Assembly (NCBI RefSeq): GCF_016860605.1
Contig: NZ_BNJR01000012.1
Location: 62,001 to 126,000 of the forward strand
DNA: 64,000 bases
Direction of reading: 5' to 3'
Source of the DNA: Lentilactobacillus fungorum
GTDB taxonomy: Bacteria; Bacillota; Bacilli; Lactobacillales; Lactobacillaceae
Below the pieces are notes generated by a model. That model made no database searches and had not been told where the DNA came from. It worked only from the letters and a program-made list of their open reading frames with translations. Both the position numbers and the translations under genes were made by a program. Positions 25,164 through 34,380 of this stretch are shown here, one piece after another. Position 1 is the stretch's first letter; each line of letters starts with the position of its first letter.

Positions 25164-27711
25164 TAAGTCACAACCCATCATTCCGATCATGGCAATAGCA
25201 GCTAGCTTAGCTGCAATCGTGTTAAGTATCATCTTGCTGATTAATCAGGTCACCCCATTTGGTCACCAAAATTTGCTGGTGGGGGATATGGGGGCCCAGT
25301 ACGCGCCATTTTTTACCTATTTTCACCATGCCGTTGCTGCTGGCCAGTTCCCAGCCTTTTCATTTTCAATCGGAGTTGGTGCCAATAGCTTTCCGCTAGT
25401 GGCTTATTATCTACTAAGTCCATTCAACCTAATTATTTTACTGTTTTCAGCTAGTCAAACTCCCACCGCGATCACTTACATTTTAATCCTAAAGGTGGCA
25501 GCCATTGCCGCTTCAATGGCCTTCTTCTTGTCTCGACACTTTGGGCGATCCGACTGGTCGATTTTAATTTTTGCCATCACGTTTAGCCTGTGTGGGTTTG
25601 TGGCCGCCAACTTTGTGAACATCATGTGGTTAGACGCGCTGATTTACTTACCACTTATTTGCCATGGCATTGACCGGTTCAAAGCAGGCAATTCCAGTAA
25701 CCAACTATTTATTTGGTTAACATTGTGTATTTTAGTCAACTATTACATGGGTTACATGATCGGCTTATTTACCATTATTTATATGATTCAAACAATCATT
25801 CAAACTCAGCCTTCAAATACCAAGTTAATTGCCGCAAATGGCCCGTTCATCAGGCGATTCATCGTTACAGAACTTTGCAGTGGCTTAACCAGCATGGTCG
25901 TCCTGTTGCCAACTGCCTATGGCATGCTACAAACGGCCAAAGTTGGCCCCGAGAATATTTCACCAATCAGTCGGTTATTCTTCCAATTTGGCCCTGAAGG
26001 CTTTTCACAAATTGGCTTAGGCGCCACTGTTTACGATAATCGGTTACTGCGGGCACCTGCTATTTTTTCATCGCTGGCAATTTTTCTGCTGGTTGCAACC
26101 TACTTTGCCCATCCAAAAATCTCACGGCGCCACAAATTCGGTGTCGCCACCTCACTAGCTGTTCTCTTGTTGAGTATGTTGATTGAACCAATTAATCTAG
26201 CTTGGCATTTATTCAGCCAGCCAGCCGGGTCACCATTCCGTTATTCATTTTTGTTCAGCTTCATCATGATCACCACTGCATACGAGGCTTGGTCGGCAAA
26301 GCCTCAGCTCATCGGTCGCCGAGCTAAGCTGTTAATTCCAACGCTGACAATTGCGTTGTTAGCAGCCAGCTTCATTTACATTCGGTTGTCCCCCGTCGCT
26401 TCACTCACTGATTACTTATCGCTACAACCCGATTCAGCAAAGGTGTTACTTTTAAACAGCTTTCTTGTCTGCATTTTCGCGATACTGATCACTGTCAAAA
26501 ATCAAAATTGGGTATGGCCCCTCATTGCCGGCATTATTGTTGCTGAAATGGGAACCAACTTTGAAGCTGCTCTAAAAAGTGAACCACTCGGTAACCAATC
26601 AGTTTACGAAGCACTTGTTCGCAAACAAACGGCTAACCTGAACCAAATTTCGTCATCAACAACTCTTTATCGGATTAATCAATCCAGCAGCCAGTTAGCC
26701 CCAGCCTTTCAGGAACCTTACCTAGGCTACAATGACCCCCTGCTTTTCAATTATAATGGCATTCAGGAATACAGCTCCACATTAAACGAAGCCACCCGGC
26801 AAACCCTCAAGATGCTTGGGTTGTATAGTAAGAATCAACGCCGAATCAGCACGGCTGGATCAACAGCCATTTCTAACCTGCTACTGGGCGTCAAGACAAC
26901 CATCAGCGGCCAAACTACGACCCCCAATCCGGCTTATGTCGGGATGGGCTTTCCAGTAACCACTCAATTCACCAATTTAAAATTAGCAAGAGGTTATCTG
27001 TTCTTAAACTTAGAAAACACACTTCAACGCATTCAACCAGCTAAACAGCCTTATTTAATAAGTGAAACTGCCAATCTAGTCAGTCGGACCGCTTCGTCAC
27101 AGTCCCAAAAGACTTATACGGTTAAAATAACACCCAAAGCAAGCGGACCGCTATATCTAGATACCTCTGACAATACATTTGATTACGCGGCTATTCAGGT
27201 GAATGGCTACCGGCTTAAAACCATCTCTAATCCATTCCATCACGCCTATTTGGTCAAGCTCGGTTCAGTCAAGAAAGGAGCGCCGGTTATCCTCAAATTT
27301 AAGAGTCGAAGCGCTCACGCAACCAGCATGATCCATTTAAAGAGTCTAAACGTTGCGCAGCTGACCAACTTAACCGCCAGTTTGCGAGCTCATTCGTTTC
27401 AACCAACTTACCAAAATAATCAGGTTACTGGAACCGTCACCCGCTCAGGTAATCACAGCTGGCTTTATACCGCTATTCCTTACGATAATGGTTGGAAAGC
27501 CACTGTAAATGGTCAAACTGTGGCGGTAAAGCGCGTCTTAGGCAATTTTATCGCCCTCCCCTTAAATGCCGCGACTAATCATATTACACTGACCTACCAC
27601 ACGCCAGGTCTATTGCTTGGCGCCATTCTGTCATTCATCGGCTTGTTAGCTTATTTAGGCACCATGATTTGCCGGCGATTATTGTTGGCAACCAAAGCAG
27701 CTAAGCATTAA
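25153..27711 (+). CDS. YfhO-family membrane protein (GT-C fold)
   Basis: 852-residue protein with about a dozen N-terminal membrane helices (residues 10-450), then a soluble beta-rich extracytoplasmic region and a final helix near 825. The opening GHQNLLVGDMGAQYAPFF with its acidic pair is the typical GT-C active-site loop of YfhO, which in Gram-positives takes part in glycosylating lipoteichoic acid or other wall polymers. The ATG at 25153 is preferred over TTG 25147, having GAGG 8 nt upstream. Co-translated with PAP2. The acceptor here is unknown. Confidence 0.85.
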   Translation: MNLNKSQPIIPIMAIAASLAAIVLSIILLINQVTPFGHQNLLVGDMGAQYAPFFTYFHHAVAAGQFPAFSFSIGVGANSFPLVAYYLLSPFNLIILLFSASQTPTAITYILILKVAAIAASMAFFLSRHFGRSDWSILIFAITFSLCGFVAANFVNIMWLDALIYLPLICHGIDRFKAGNSSNQLFIWLTLCILVNYYMGYMIGLFTIIYMIQTIIQTQPSNTKLIAANGPFIRRFIVTELCSGLTSMVVLLPTAYGMLQTAKVGPENISPISRLFFQFGPEGFSQIGLGATVYDNRLLRAPAIFSSLAIFLLVATYFAHPKISRRHKFGVATSLAVLLLSMLIEPINLAWHLFSQPAGSPFRYSFLFSFIMITTAYEAWSAKPQLIGRRAKLLIPTLTIALLAASFIYIRLSPVASLTDYLSLQPDSAKVLLLNSFLVCIFAILITVKNQNWVWPLIAGIIVAEMGTNFEAALKSEPLGNQSVYEALVRKQTANLNQISSSTTLYRINQSSSQLAPAFQEPYLGYNDPLLFNYNGIQEYSSTLNEATRQTLKMLGLYSKNQRRISTAGSTAISNLLLGVKTTISGQTTTPNPAYVGMGFPVTTQFTNLKLARGYLFLNLENTLQRIQPAKQPYLISETANLVSRTASSQSQKTYTVKITPKASGPLYLDTSDNTFDYAAIQVNGYRLKTISNPFHHAYLVKLGSVKKGAPVILKFKSRSAHATSMIHLKSLNVAQLTNLTASLRAHSFQPTYQNNQVTGTVTRSGNHSWLYTAIPYDNGWKATVNGQTVAVKRVLGNFIALPLNAATNHITLTYHTPGLLLGAILSFIGLLAYLGTMICRRLLLATKAAKH

Positions 27712-27763
27712 CGCCACTCCACTTTAATGAGGCTGCACCAAACTGAAAACTAAACGCAAACTA

Positions 27764-27806
27764 AAATCAACCACTATCGCAAACTCATTTGGATAGTGGT
27801 TGATTT
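27764..27806 (+). terminator. Hairpin after yfhO
   Basis: AAATCAACCACTATC pairs perfectly with GATAGTGGTTGATTT. It lacks a proper T-run on the + strand, so termination efficiency is doubtful. Confidence 0.45.
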
Positions 27807-27944
27807 GGGTGTAATGCAATTCCTCATTGCTAGTTATTGCTTCAATTTTATTTTAGGATAATCATAGTTGGAATAGGTTACAGATGTCCAGCTTCAATTT
27901 ATCCGGCTCAATGAATGATTCTAAATAAAGTGAGGTAAAGTCTA

Positions 27945-28730
27945 ATGGTCCCTTCTTTTGATATTTGGTATATGGCAATTGCTGCTATTGGGTTAGTTCT
28001 CATCCCAATTGCGTTCTTCTTGATTTTTCGAAACCGCTGGCACTTAAAAGCGCTGCCGATGTGGATTGGTGTCTTAATCTTTTTTGTATTCAGTCAAGTG
28101 CTTGAAAAGATTATCAATGTCATTATTTTGCGGCCCCAGCCAAATGGCACCATTGCTTTAGCCAATAACCATCCGTGGTTATTCGTTATCTATGGAATCC
28201 TAGCTGCCGGAATCTTTGAAGAAACTGGGCGCTTGGTGGGATTTCTCTATTTAAAAAAGAAAGTTTCCGGTTTGCAAACTGCGATTTCATATGGAATCGG
28301 TCACGGCGGCATTGAAATGATTTTAATTGGCGCAATGAGTCTGGTAAGTTATCTCATCATCAGCACTGGCATTAATGCTCATAATCAAAAAATACTTACA
28401 ACCGTCGCTAGCAGCTTAACCCAATCACTGACAACAAACGCCGGCTGGCTGATTTCTGAAACCATTATTGAGCGCTTATTTGCATTTGGGATTCAATTGT
28501 CACTTTCAATCCTAGTCTGGCTTGCAGTCAATCGGACTGCCAGGCGCTGGCTTTACCCACTGGCAATTGGTTTGCACGCAATCGTTGACGTGCCATCAGC
28601 CATGTATCAGGCACATTTGCTTTCTGGAATGACAATGACGCTCTCATTAACGATTCTTTTGACACTGTTGTTGGGTGCGTTCGTTGCTTGGTATGTCAAC
28701 AAGTTAGGCATTCATCTAACTATCGATTAA
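27945..28730 (+). CDS. YhfC-family intramembrane protein, putative metalloprotease
   Basis: 261-residue protein with about seven to eight membrane helices. GIFEETGR, GIGHGGIEM and LHAIVDVP supply the Glu-Glu and His pattern of YhfC proteins, which resemble CPBP intramembrane proteases. Proteolytic activity is inferred from the family and not demonstrated for this group. It has GAGGT upstream of its ATG and appears to be transcribed separately from yfhO. The 137 bp after it contains a ribosome site (TTGGAGGTG) with a TTG-started frame of only 16 codons, probably a truncated gene start. Confidence 0.8.
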   Translation: MVPSFDIWYMAIAAIGLVLIPIAFFLIFRNRWHLKALPMWIGVLIFFVFSQVLEKIINVIILRPQPNGTIALANNHPWLFVIYGILAAGIFEETGRLVGFLYLKKKVSGLQTAISYGIGHGGIEMILIGAMSLVSYLIISTGINAHNQKILTTVASSLTQSLTTNAGWLISETIIERLFAFGIQLSLSILVWLAVNRTARRWLYPLAIGLHAIVDVPSAMYQAHLLSGMTMTLSLTILLTLLLGAFVAWYVNKLGIHLTID

Positions 28731-28867
28731 CGCTTACTTTCCAAATAAGATTAATTGGAGGTGTTTAATTGAAAAAACTATTAGGAGGTTACTTTAATTT
28801 CACCCTCAATTCTACATAAATAAAATAACCGTAAAAAGGCTAGTAGCTGTGAATTTTGCTACTAACC

Positions 28868-29137
28868 TTATACTACTAACCTTATAATATAATGACTTTT
28901 GCAGGCAACAATCGTTAAAATATCATTCCGCATAGTATATACTAAGTGATCTTTATCATTAATTCTTCGTGACCAACCATCTTGATGTTTGAGCCTTTCA
29001 GGTTTTCCTAAGCCGTTGTTAAGACCATCTCGCTTAATTGACTTAATGAGTTGATCAATCCGTTTTAAGGTTTTACGATCTTCGCTTTGCCATTCGACAT
29101 ATTCATCCCAAGCATCATCTAAAAATTCAACTGCCAT
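28868..29137 (-). CDS. yoeB: YoeB-family toxin (mRNA interferase)
   Basis: 89-residue RelE-fold ribosome-dependent endoribonuclease. It shows the Txe/YoeB pattern: W-x5-DRKTLKRIDQLIKSI, GLGKPERLKHQDGWSRRI, then DHLVYTM and a C-terminal CKSHY. Typical YoeB ends with the His-Tyr pair as the last residues; here six more follow (IIRLVV), which could affect the catalytic His or reflect loss of the original stop. The start ATG follows immediately on the antitoxin stop codon, so the two are translationally coupled. Confidence 0.88.
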   Translation of the reverse strand: MAVEFLDDAWDEYVEWQSEDRKTLKRIDQLIKSIKRDGLNNGLGKPERLKHQDGWSRRINDKDHLVYTMRNDILTIVACKSHYIIRLVV

Positions 29138-29416
29138 TTATTCGTCACCATCATCCAAAAGCTGATGCTCATGGACGTCTTTATCTTCGCTAACTTTTTT
29201 AAACCGACGATTAAGTTCAGCTTGATTTGCTTCACTATAAAACGGATCCCTAACGTCAAAGGGTAAACCGCCTTCAGCAATACTTTTCTTAATGAAGATG
29301 TTGATAGCGGTTGAAAGATTAAGCCCCAAAGAATCAAAAATCTCGGCAGCTTGTTGTTTATCTGCCAAATTAGTTTTAACCGAAATTGACGTCTTTTCTT
29401 TTTTAGTATCTGGCAT
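29138..29416 (-). CDS. relB: RelB/DinJ-family antitoxin
   Basis: 92-residue ribbon-helix-helix antitoxin. KTSISVKTNLADKQQAAEIF, then LGLNLSTAINIFIKKSI matches the RelB/DinJ DNA-binding domain; the acidic C-terminal region (KVSEDKDVHEHQLLDDGDE) would wrap the toxin. The start is taken as MPDTKK at 29416, 6 nt after GAGGTG; an ATG one codon earlier and others upstream are less well placed. It lies directly upstream of yoeB and would autoregulate from the inverted repeat at 29441-29473. Confidence 0.88.
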   Translation of the reverse strand: MPDTKKEKTSISVKTNLADKQQAAEIFDSLGLNLSTAINIFIKKSIAEGGLPFDVRDPFYSEANQAELNRRFKKVSEDKDVHEHQLLDDGDE

Positions 29417-29440
29417 CATCCTCACCTCTTCACCATTGTA

Positions 29441-29473
29441 GCACAATATGTATACGGTAGATGTGTATTGTGC
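29441..29473 (-). promoter_or_regulatory. Likely autoregulatory operator of relB-yoeB
   Basis: GCACAATA (29441-29448) and TATTGTGC (29466-29473) form an inverted repeat with a 17-nt centre, and TACAAT (29434-29439 region, minus strand) could be the -10. The position 25-57 nt upstream of the antitoxin start fits conditional autorepression. Confidence 0.55.
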
Positions 29474-29558
29474 TTCGATGGATGTCCACAGTTACCATGG
29501 TCAAAGCAATTTTCACTTTGTTATCTTTCAATTTTTTGGGGCAGCCGATCCGAATGAT

Positions 29559-29666
29559 GCTGCGCCGGTTAATAATCGGAGCATAAGTACCCTTAGCCAA
29601 ATTCCCAGGACCAGGGATTTCAGCTAAAGGAGACTTATGCTCCGATTATTAATCGCCCGGCTCCGC
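29559..29666 (-). repeat. Diverged palindromic repeat E
   Basis: A 108-bp relative of the main repeat family. The ends GCTGCGCCGG and CCCGGCTCCGC keep the family letters, the inner stem is CTTAGCC/AGCTAAAG around AAATTCCCAGGACCAGGGATTT, and the outer arms (TTAATAATCGGAGCATAAGT and its complement) are more symmetrical than in other copies. It lies between relB and the 3' end of the transporter gene, not next to a ribosome site. It could double as a processing hairpin for the suf transcript. Confidence 0.75.
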
Positions 29667-29677
29667 ATACTACTCTT

Positions 29678-30949
29678 CTACCAAATGCCAGTCATCGGCC
29701 CCACCATATACAAACCAAACGCCATGACAATTAAGCACAGACCGGTAACCGTGTACTTATACCAACCATGCATCCGGTATCGTTTCGGTAAGGCTTTGGC
29801 TTCCAGCATCAGTAACAATCCCAGCACAATCGGTAACATCACTGCATTTAAGACTTGGACGAAGACCGCCATTTGAACCATTTCGACGTTCGCCAGTACT
29901 AACACCGCACCGATAACGTGAGCCAAAATATAAATCGTATAAAAGCCGGCACTCTTCTTACTCAATTTTTCATTTAAATTATGGCCCCAGCCCAGCACTT
30001 CGGTAATGCCCCAAGTCCCAGCCAAGGCAACGACTAAAGCCGCCACTAGGGCACCGCCCATGATGCTTACGCCAATCAGGATCTTTGCTGGCGCGCTGCC
30101 AATGAATGGCCCCAGTGCTGATGCCAAATCACCAACTGAACCCAATGCCCGGTGCGAGCCGGTTCGGCCAATTGTGGCGGCAAAAACGACGACAAACAAA
30201 ATCATAATGCCTTGCGTTAGAAAGGTGCCAATTAATGTATCGTGTTTTGCTTTTTTAATAGCCGCCTTATTCAATTGTTTATCAACGACGGCACTTTGCT
30301 GGTAAAAGATCATCCAAGGCATGATGACCGCGCCAACATTTGCGGCGACTAAATATATGTATGAAGCATGCTGCCAGGGAATTGTCACCAGGCCTTGCGC
30401 CATTTCGCCAATGCGAGGATGAATGAAAAAAATGGCGCCAATAAAGGCTAATTCGGCGAGGCCAACAATCACGCCGATCTTTTCGGTTCGCCGATAACTG
30501 CCAGTAAACGCCACAGCAATCAGCAACACCGTTGCCACCGGAATCGTTAACCATTTGGAGATGCCAAACAACTCGCCAACCCCGGCAATCCCAACGAATT
30601 CCGTTAACAAGGCGCCAACCGCCGAAACGGCCAACGTACCGGCAGATAGCCAGGCCCAGCCCTTACCAAAGTTTTCCCGGATCAACGCCCCATGGCCCTT
30701 GCCGGTCACAATTCCTAATCGAACGGTCATTTCCTGGGCCATATACAAAATGGGAATTAATAGTAGTTGCGGCAGCACCATTGCGTATCCCCACTGAGCT
30801 CCGGATTGAGCCGCCGTGATTAAACAGCCCGCATCCGTATCGGCCAACATCACAATCAGCCCTGGCCCCCACACCTTTAACCAACTGCCAACTTTCTCTT
30901 TTAGGTCTGAATGAATCCTTGCATTTGTAACAGTCGTTGCTTCTTTCAT
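29678..30949 (-). CDS. Atypical Nramp-family divalent metal transporter
   Basis: 423-residue membrane protein with 11 helices of the Nramp fold. The canonical metal-binding DPGN in helix 1 is replaced by DAGC (Asp39, context LADTDAGCLITAAQ). In helix 6 the usual MPH is MPW (VGAVIMPWMIFYQQ). The aspartate and methionine remain, so transition-metal transport is possible, but selectivity may differ from Mn/Fe transporters. It starts 16 bp after the sufT stop and ends the suf operon, suggesting iron supply for Fe-S assembly. The ATG at 30949 has a poor ribosome site; TTG at 30979 is an alternative. Confidence 0.8.
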   Translation of the reverse strand: MKEATTVTNARIHSDLKEKVGSWLKVWGPGLIVMLADTDAGCLITAAQSGAQWGYAMVLPQLLLIPILYMAQEMTVRLGIVTGKGHGALIRENFGKGWAWLSAGTLAVSAVGALLTEFVGIAGVGELFGISKWLTIPVATVLLIAVAFTGSYRRTEKIGVIVGLAELAFIGAIFFIHPRIGEMAQGLVTIPWQHASYIYLVAANVGAVIMPWMIFYQQSAVVDKQLNKAAIKKAKHDTLIGTFLTQGIMILFVVVFAATIGRTGSHRALGSVGDLASALGPFIGSAPAKILIGVSIMGGALVAALVVALAGTWGITEVLGWGHNLNEKLSKKSAGFYTIYILAHVIGAVLVLANVEMVQMAVFVQVLNAVMLPIVLGLLLMLEAKALPKRYRMHGWYKYTVTGLCLIVMAFGLYMVGPMTGIW

Positions 30950-30965
30950 GGAATCACGCCAATCT

Positions 30966-31289
30966 TTAATGAATACCAAGTTCTAGTTTGGCCTCTCGAG
31001 ACATCTTGTCAATCGACCAAGCCGGCTCCCACACCAAATTAATTTTGACCTCGTTGACTTCATCGAAGGCCATTAACTCTTCGGCGATTGCTTCGTTGAG
31101 GTAATCCGTTAACGGGCAGCCGGCAATCGTCAAGGTCATTGTGACGGTACAAAGTCCCTGATCATCTAAATCAATCCCATAAATCAATCCCAAATTCACA
31201 ATATCGACGGCCAGTTCCGGATCAATCACGTTTTCTAAAACGGCCATCGCTTGATCTTTAAATGATCGTTTTTCATCGGTTTGACTCAT
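30966..31289 (-). CDS. sufT: MIP18-family (DUF59) Fe-S assembly protein, SufT-like
   Basis: 107-residue cytosolic protein. It carries the MIP18 pattern DPELAVDIVNLGLIYGI, then the TLTIAGCPLTDYL segment with the conserved cysteine, and NLVWEPAW. SufT-type proteins help maturation of Fe-S enzymes. It follows sufB by 14 bp on the same strand. The ATG at 31289 sits 6 nt after GGAGGTG; two codons just upstream lie within that site. Confidence 0.85.
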   Translation of the reverse strand: MSQTDEKRSFKDQAMAVLENVIDPELAVDIVNLGLIYGIDLDDQGLCTVTMTLTIAGCPLTDYLNEAIAEELMAFDEVNEVKINLVWEPAWSIDKMSREAKLELGIH

Positions 31290-31303
31290 TTTCAACACCT
31301 CCG

Positions 31304-32707
31304 TTAGCCGATTGAGCCTTCCATTTCAAAACTAATCAGCCGATTCAATTCCACCGCGTATTCCATTGGCAGCTCCTTGGTAAATGGTTCTACGAAGCTC
31401 ATGATAATCATCTCAGTGGCCTTAGCTTCCGAAATTCCCCGACTCATCAAATAATAGAGCTGTTCTTCAGAAATCTTGGATACTTTGGCTTCATGTTCCA
31501 TGGACACGTTATTATTCAATATTTCGTTGTAAGGAATCGTGTCACTGGAAGACTTGTCATCCATGATAATTGTGTCACATTCCACGTGGGCAAATGAGCC
31601 ATCAGAATGGCGGCCAAACTTGATTTTGCCACGGTAGTCCACCGCACCGCCATCCTTGGCAATTGACTTGGACACCACTGAAGATGAGGTATTCGGGGCG
31701 TTATGAATCATCTGGGCGCCGGTATCCGAATCAATGTTTTTGCCGGCCACTGCGATTGATAGCATGGTGCCCCGGGCGCCTTCACCGTTCAAATAAACTG
31801 AAGGGTATTTCATGGTCACTTTGGAACCTAGGTTGCCGTCAACCCACTCCATAATGGCGCCTTCCAGTGCTTGGGCCCGCTTGGTTTCCAAGCTATAAAC
31901 GTTATTCGACCAGTTTTGAATGGTTGTATAACGACAATAGGCGTGGGGCAAGACATTAACTTCAACCACGGCTGCATGCAGGCTGTCGCTCTTATAAGTT
32001 GGCGCCGTGCAGCCCTCGACATATTCAACATGAGCGCCTTCGTCAACAATAATGAGGGTGCGCTCAAACTGACCGGAATTTTCAGCGTTCAACCGGAAAT
32101 AAGCCTGGATTGGCGTTGTCAAAGTCACACCTTTTGGAACATAGATAAACGTCCCGCCGGACCACACCGCAGAATTTAACGCCGCATACTTATTGTTTGT
32201 GGGTTTAACTAACTTGCCAAACCACTTTTTGAATAATTTCGGGTATTTCTGTAAGGCCGTATCCGTATCGGTAAAAATAATGCCTAACTTCTCAAACTGT
32301 TTGACCATGTTGTGATACACCACTTCAGACTCATATTGAGCCGATGAACCAGCTAAATACTTACGTTCGGCTTCTGGGACGCCTAACCGGTCAAAGGTCG
32401 TTTTAATTTTTGCCGGCACATCATCCCAATCCCGGTATTTTTTATCGGTTGCCTTTTGGTAAAACTTCATATTATCTAGGTCAAGCTTCGTAAGATCTGG
32501 GCCAAATGACGGCTGTGGCATCTTCAAATAAGCGTGGTAGGCAGCCAAACGATAATCCAGCATCCACTTTGGTTCATGCTTTTCGGCTGAAATTTGGCGG
32601 ACAATGGCTTCTGTTAAGCCTTTACCGGTTGTATAGACAGGCTTAACGTCATCATGGAAGCCATATTCATAATCCGACTCTTTTACAATTTCTGATACAT
32701 CAGTCAT
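31304..32707 (-). CDS. sufB: Fe-S cluster assembly scaffold subunit SufB
   Basis: 467-residue SufBD-family protein forming, with SufC and SufD, the cluster-assembly scaffold. The right-handed beta-helix region includes [10 protein letters not shown] with the candidate cysteine and the C-terminal [11 protein letters not shown] and [13 protein letters not shown] segments. Start at 32707 follows AAGGAG by 9 nt; an ATG at 32716 is adjacent to that site. It overlaps sufU by 8 bp. Confidence 0.95.
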   Translation of the reverse strand: MTDVSEIVKESDYEYGFHDDVKPVYTTGKGLTEAIVRQISAEKHEPKWMLDYRLAAYHAYLKMPQPSFGPDLTKLDLDNMKFYQKATDKKYRDWDDVPAKIKTTFDRLGVPEAERKYLAGSSAQYESEVVYHNMVKQFEKLGIIFTDTDTALQKYPKLFKKWFGKLVKPTNNKYAALNSAVWSGGTFIYVPKGVTLTTPIQAYFRLNAENSGQFERTLIIVDEGAHVEYVEGCTAPTYKSDSLHAAVVEVNVLPHAYCRYTTIQNWSNNVYSLETKRAQALEGAIMEWVDGNLGSKVTMKYPSVYLNGEGARGTMLSIAVAGKNIDSDTGAQMIHNAPNTSSSVVSKSIAKDGGAVDYRGKIKFGRHSDGSFAHVECDTIIMDDKSSSDTIPYNEILNNNVSMEHEAKVSKISEEQLYYLMSRGISEAKATEMIIMSFVEPFTKELPMEYAVELNRLISFEMEGSIG

Positions 32708-33155
32708 GATGGTCATCTCCTTTTTGGTCTAACAGTTCATCCAGCGCGTGCCAAGCCAGCGCTGCACATTTAATTCGGGCAGGAAACTCTGCCACTGACC
32801 CAACCAGCGCGGCATCCCCTAAATCGTCATCGTCTTGGTCACTAATCGTTTCACCAGAAATCAGGTGCGAAAACGCCATAATCAGTTCGCGAGCCCGTTG
32901 AACTGGTTGGTTAACTAACACAGTGGTCATTAAACTCGCCGAAGCCTGAGAAATTGTACAGCCGCTGCCAGTAAATTTTAAGGCCGCAATCTTGCCATCC
33001 TTAAGCTGGGCGGCGACGTTGATCACGTCACCACAAGTTGGGTTTCTCAATTCGACGACGCCGCTTGCATTGGTTAACTCGCCCCGATTGCGAGGATGCT
33101 GGGCGTGGTCTAAGATCACTTCTCGATAGAGTTGATTTAACTTAGCTAATCCCAT
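32700..33155 (-). CDS. sufU: SufU zinc-dependent sulfurtransferase
   Basis: 151-residue IscU-like protein of the Gram-positive SUF system, which accepts persulfide from SufS. Zinc/sulfur ligands are visible as Cys41 and Asp43 in NPTCGD, Cys66 in GSGCTIS and Cys130 in [10 protein letters not shown]. The extra region between the second and third cysteines is typical of SufU. It overlaps sufS and sufB at its two ends, showing tight translational coupling. Confidence 0.95.
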   Translation of the reverse strand: MGLAKLNQLYREVILDHAQHPRNRGELTNASGVVELRNPTCGDVINVAAQLKDGKIAALKFTGSGCTISQASASLMTTVLVNQPVQRARELIMAFSHLISGETISDQDDDDLGDAALVGSVAEFPARIKCAALAWHALDELLDQKGDDHHD

Positions 33156-34380
33156 CGGCGAAGAACTCCTTTACTGCTGTAATTGCTTCCACTAATTTGT
33201 CTGCTTCGGCAAAGGTATTGTAAAAATAAAAACTGGCTCGAGCCGTAGCGGTGACGTTTAAATAATCCATTAAGGGCTGGGCGCAATGGTGACCCGCCCG
33301 CACAGCGACGCCTTCCATATCCAAGCCGGTCGCAACGTCGTGGGGATGCAGGCCAGCTAAGTTAAATGCCATGACACCGGTATGCTTATTAGGATCGGAC
33401 GGCCCATATAGCGTTAAGCCATCAATTGACAATAACTTTGGTAACGTATAGGCAACAATTTCGCGTTCATAAGCCTGAACGTTTGCCATTCCAAGCTGGT
33501 TTAAGTAATCAATCGCACTAGCTAGACCAATTGCGCCACTGATGTTAGGGGTTCCAGCCTCAAACTTCCAAGGCAATTGTGTCCAAGAAGCGTCCTGATG
33601 GTGAACAAAGTCAATCATTTCCCCGCCAAATTGAGCTGGCGGCATCATTTCCAATAGATCTTGTTTGCCATAGAGTACCCCAATGCCGGTGGGGGCTAAC
33701 ATTTTATGACCCGAAAAAGCGTAGAAGTCAACATCTAAATCTTGAACATCGACCTTCATATGTGGAACCGCCTGAGCGCCGTCGGCAATCATATAGGCCC
33801 CGTGCTGGTGAGCAATTGCGGCCAATTCCTTGATTGGGTTGACGACTCCCATCACGTTAGCCGCATGGGCGATCGATACAATCTTGGTTTTGTCAGTAAT
33901 CTGGCGTTTGGCACTCGCCATGTCCAGTTCACCGTCTTTGGTTAAGTCAATGTACTTGAGCGTTGCGTGCCGCTTTTGGGCAACCTGCTGCCAAGGGACA
34001 ATATTGCTATGATGTTCGAGCTGAGAAATCACAATCTCGTCGCCTTCATTGACTACTAAGTTACCAAAACTCGCTGCGACCCAGTTAAGTGCTTCAGTCG
34101 TCGACCTCGTGTAGACAATCGATTTGCGGCTTGCCGCGTTGATGAACGCCGCAACTTTATCCCTGGCAGCTTCGTAACGATCAGTTGCCCGCTCAGCTAA
34201 GGTATGAACCCCCCGATGAACATTGGCATTATCTGCTTGGTAATAGTTCAAAATCGCCGTTAACACTTGGTTAGGCTTTTGAGTTGTCGCCGCGTTATCC
34301 AAATAGACCAAGGGTTCGCCATTTACTTGTTGATCCAAGATTGGAAAATCCTTTCTTGATTCATTCAGTCCTTTGTCCAT
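33142..34380 (-). CDS. sufS: Cysteine desulfurase SufS
   Basis: 412-residue PLP enzyme delivering sulfur from cysteine. PLP lysine is Lys226 in FSGHKMLAP, and the persulfide cysteine is Cys366 in RAGHHCAQPL, both in the type-II (SufS) arrangement. LEHHSNIVPW and the C-terminal ARASFYFYNT are also typical. The ATG at 34380 lies after AAAGGAAG; the open frame upstream begins within sufD. Overlap with sufD is 20 bp. Confidence 0.95.
   Translation of the reverse strand: MDKGLNESRKDFPILDQQVNGEPLVYLDNAATTQKPNQVLTAILNYYQADNANVHRGVHTLAERATDRYEAARDKVAAFINAASRKSIVYTRSTTEALNWVAASFGNLVVNEGDEIVISQLEHHSNIVPWQQVAQKRHATLKYIDLTKDGELDMASAKRQITDKTKIVSIAHAANVMGVVNPIKELAAIAHQHGAYMIADGAQAVPHMKVDVQDLDVDFYAFSGHKMLAPTGIGVLYGKQDLLEMMPPAQFGGEMIDFVHHQDASWTQLPWKFEAGTPNISGAIGLASAIDYLNQLGMANVQAYEREIVAYTLPKLLSIDGLTLYGPSDPNKHTGVMAFNLAGLHPHDVATGLDMEGVAVRAGHHCAQPLMDYLNVTATARASFYFYNTFAEADKLVEAITAVKEFFADGIS

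Noticed and set aside
28757-28818. TTG-started 16-codon frame after the YhfC gene
   Set aside because: It has a good ribosome site but is too short to call a gene; more likely a truncated gene start.
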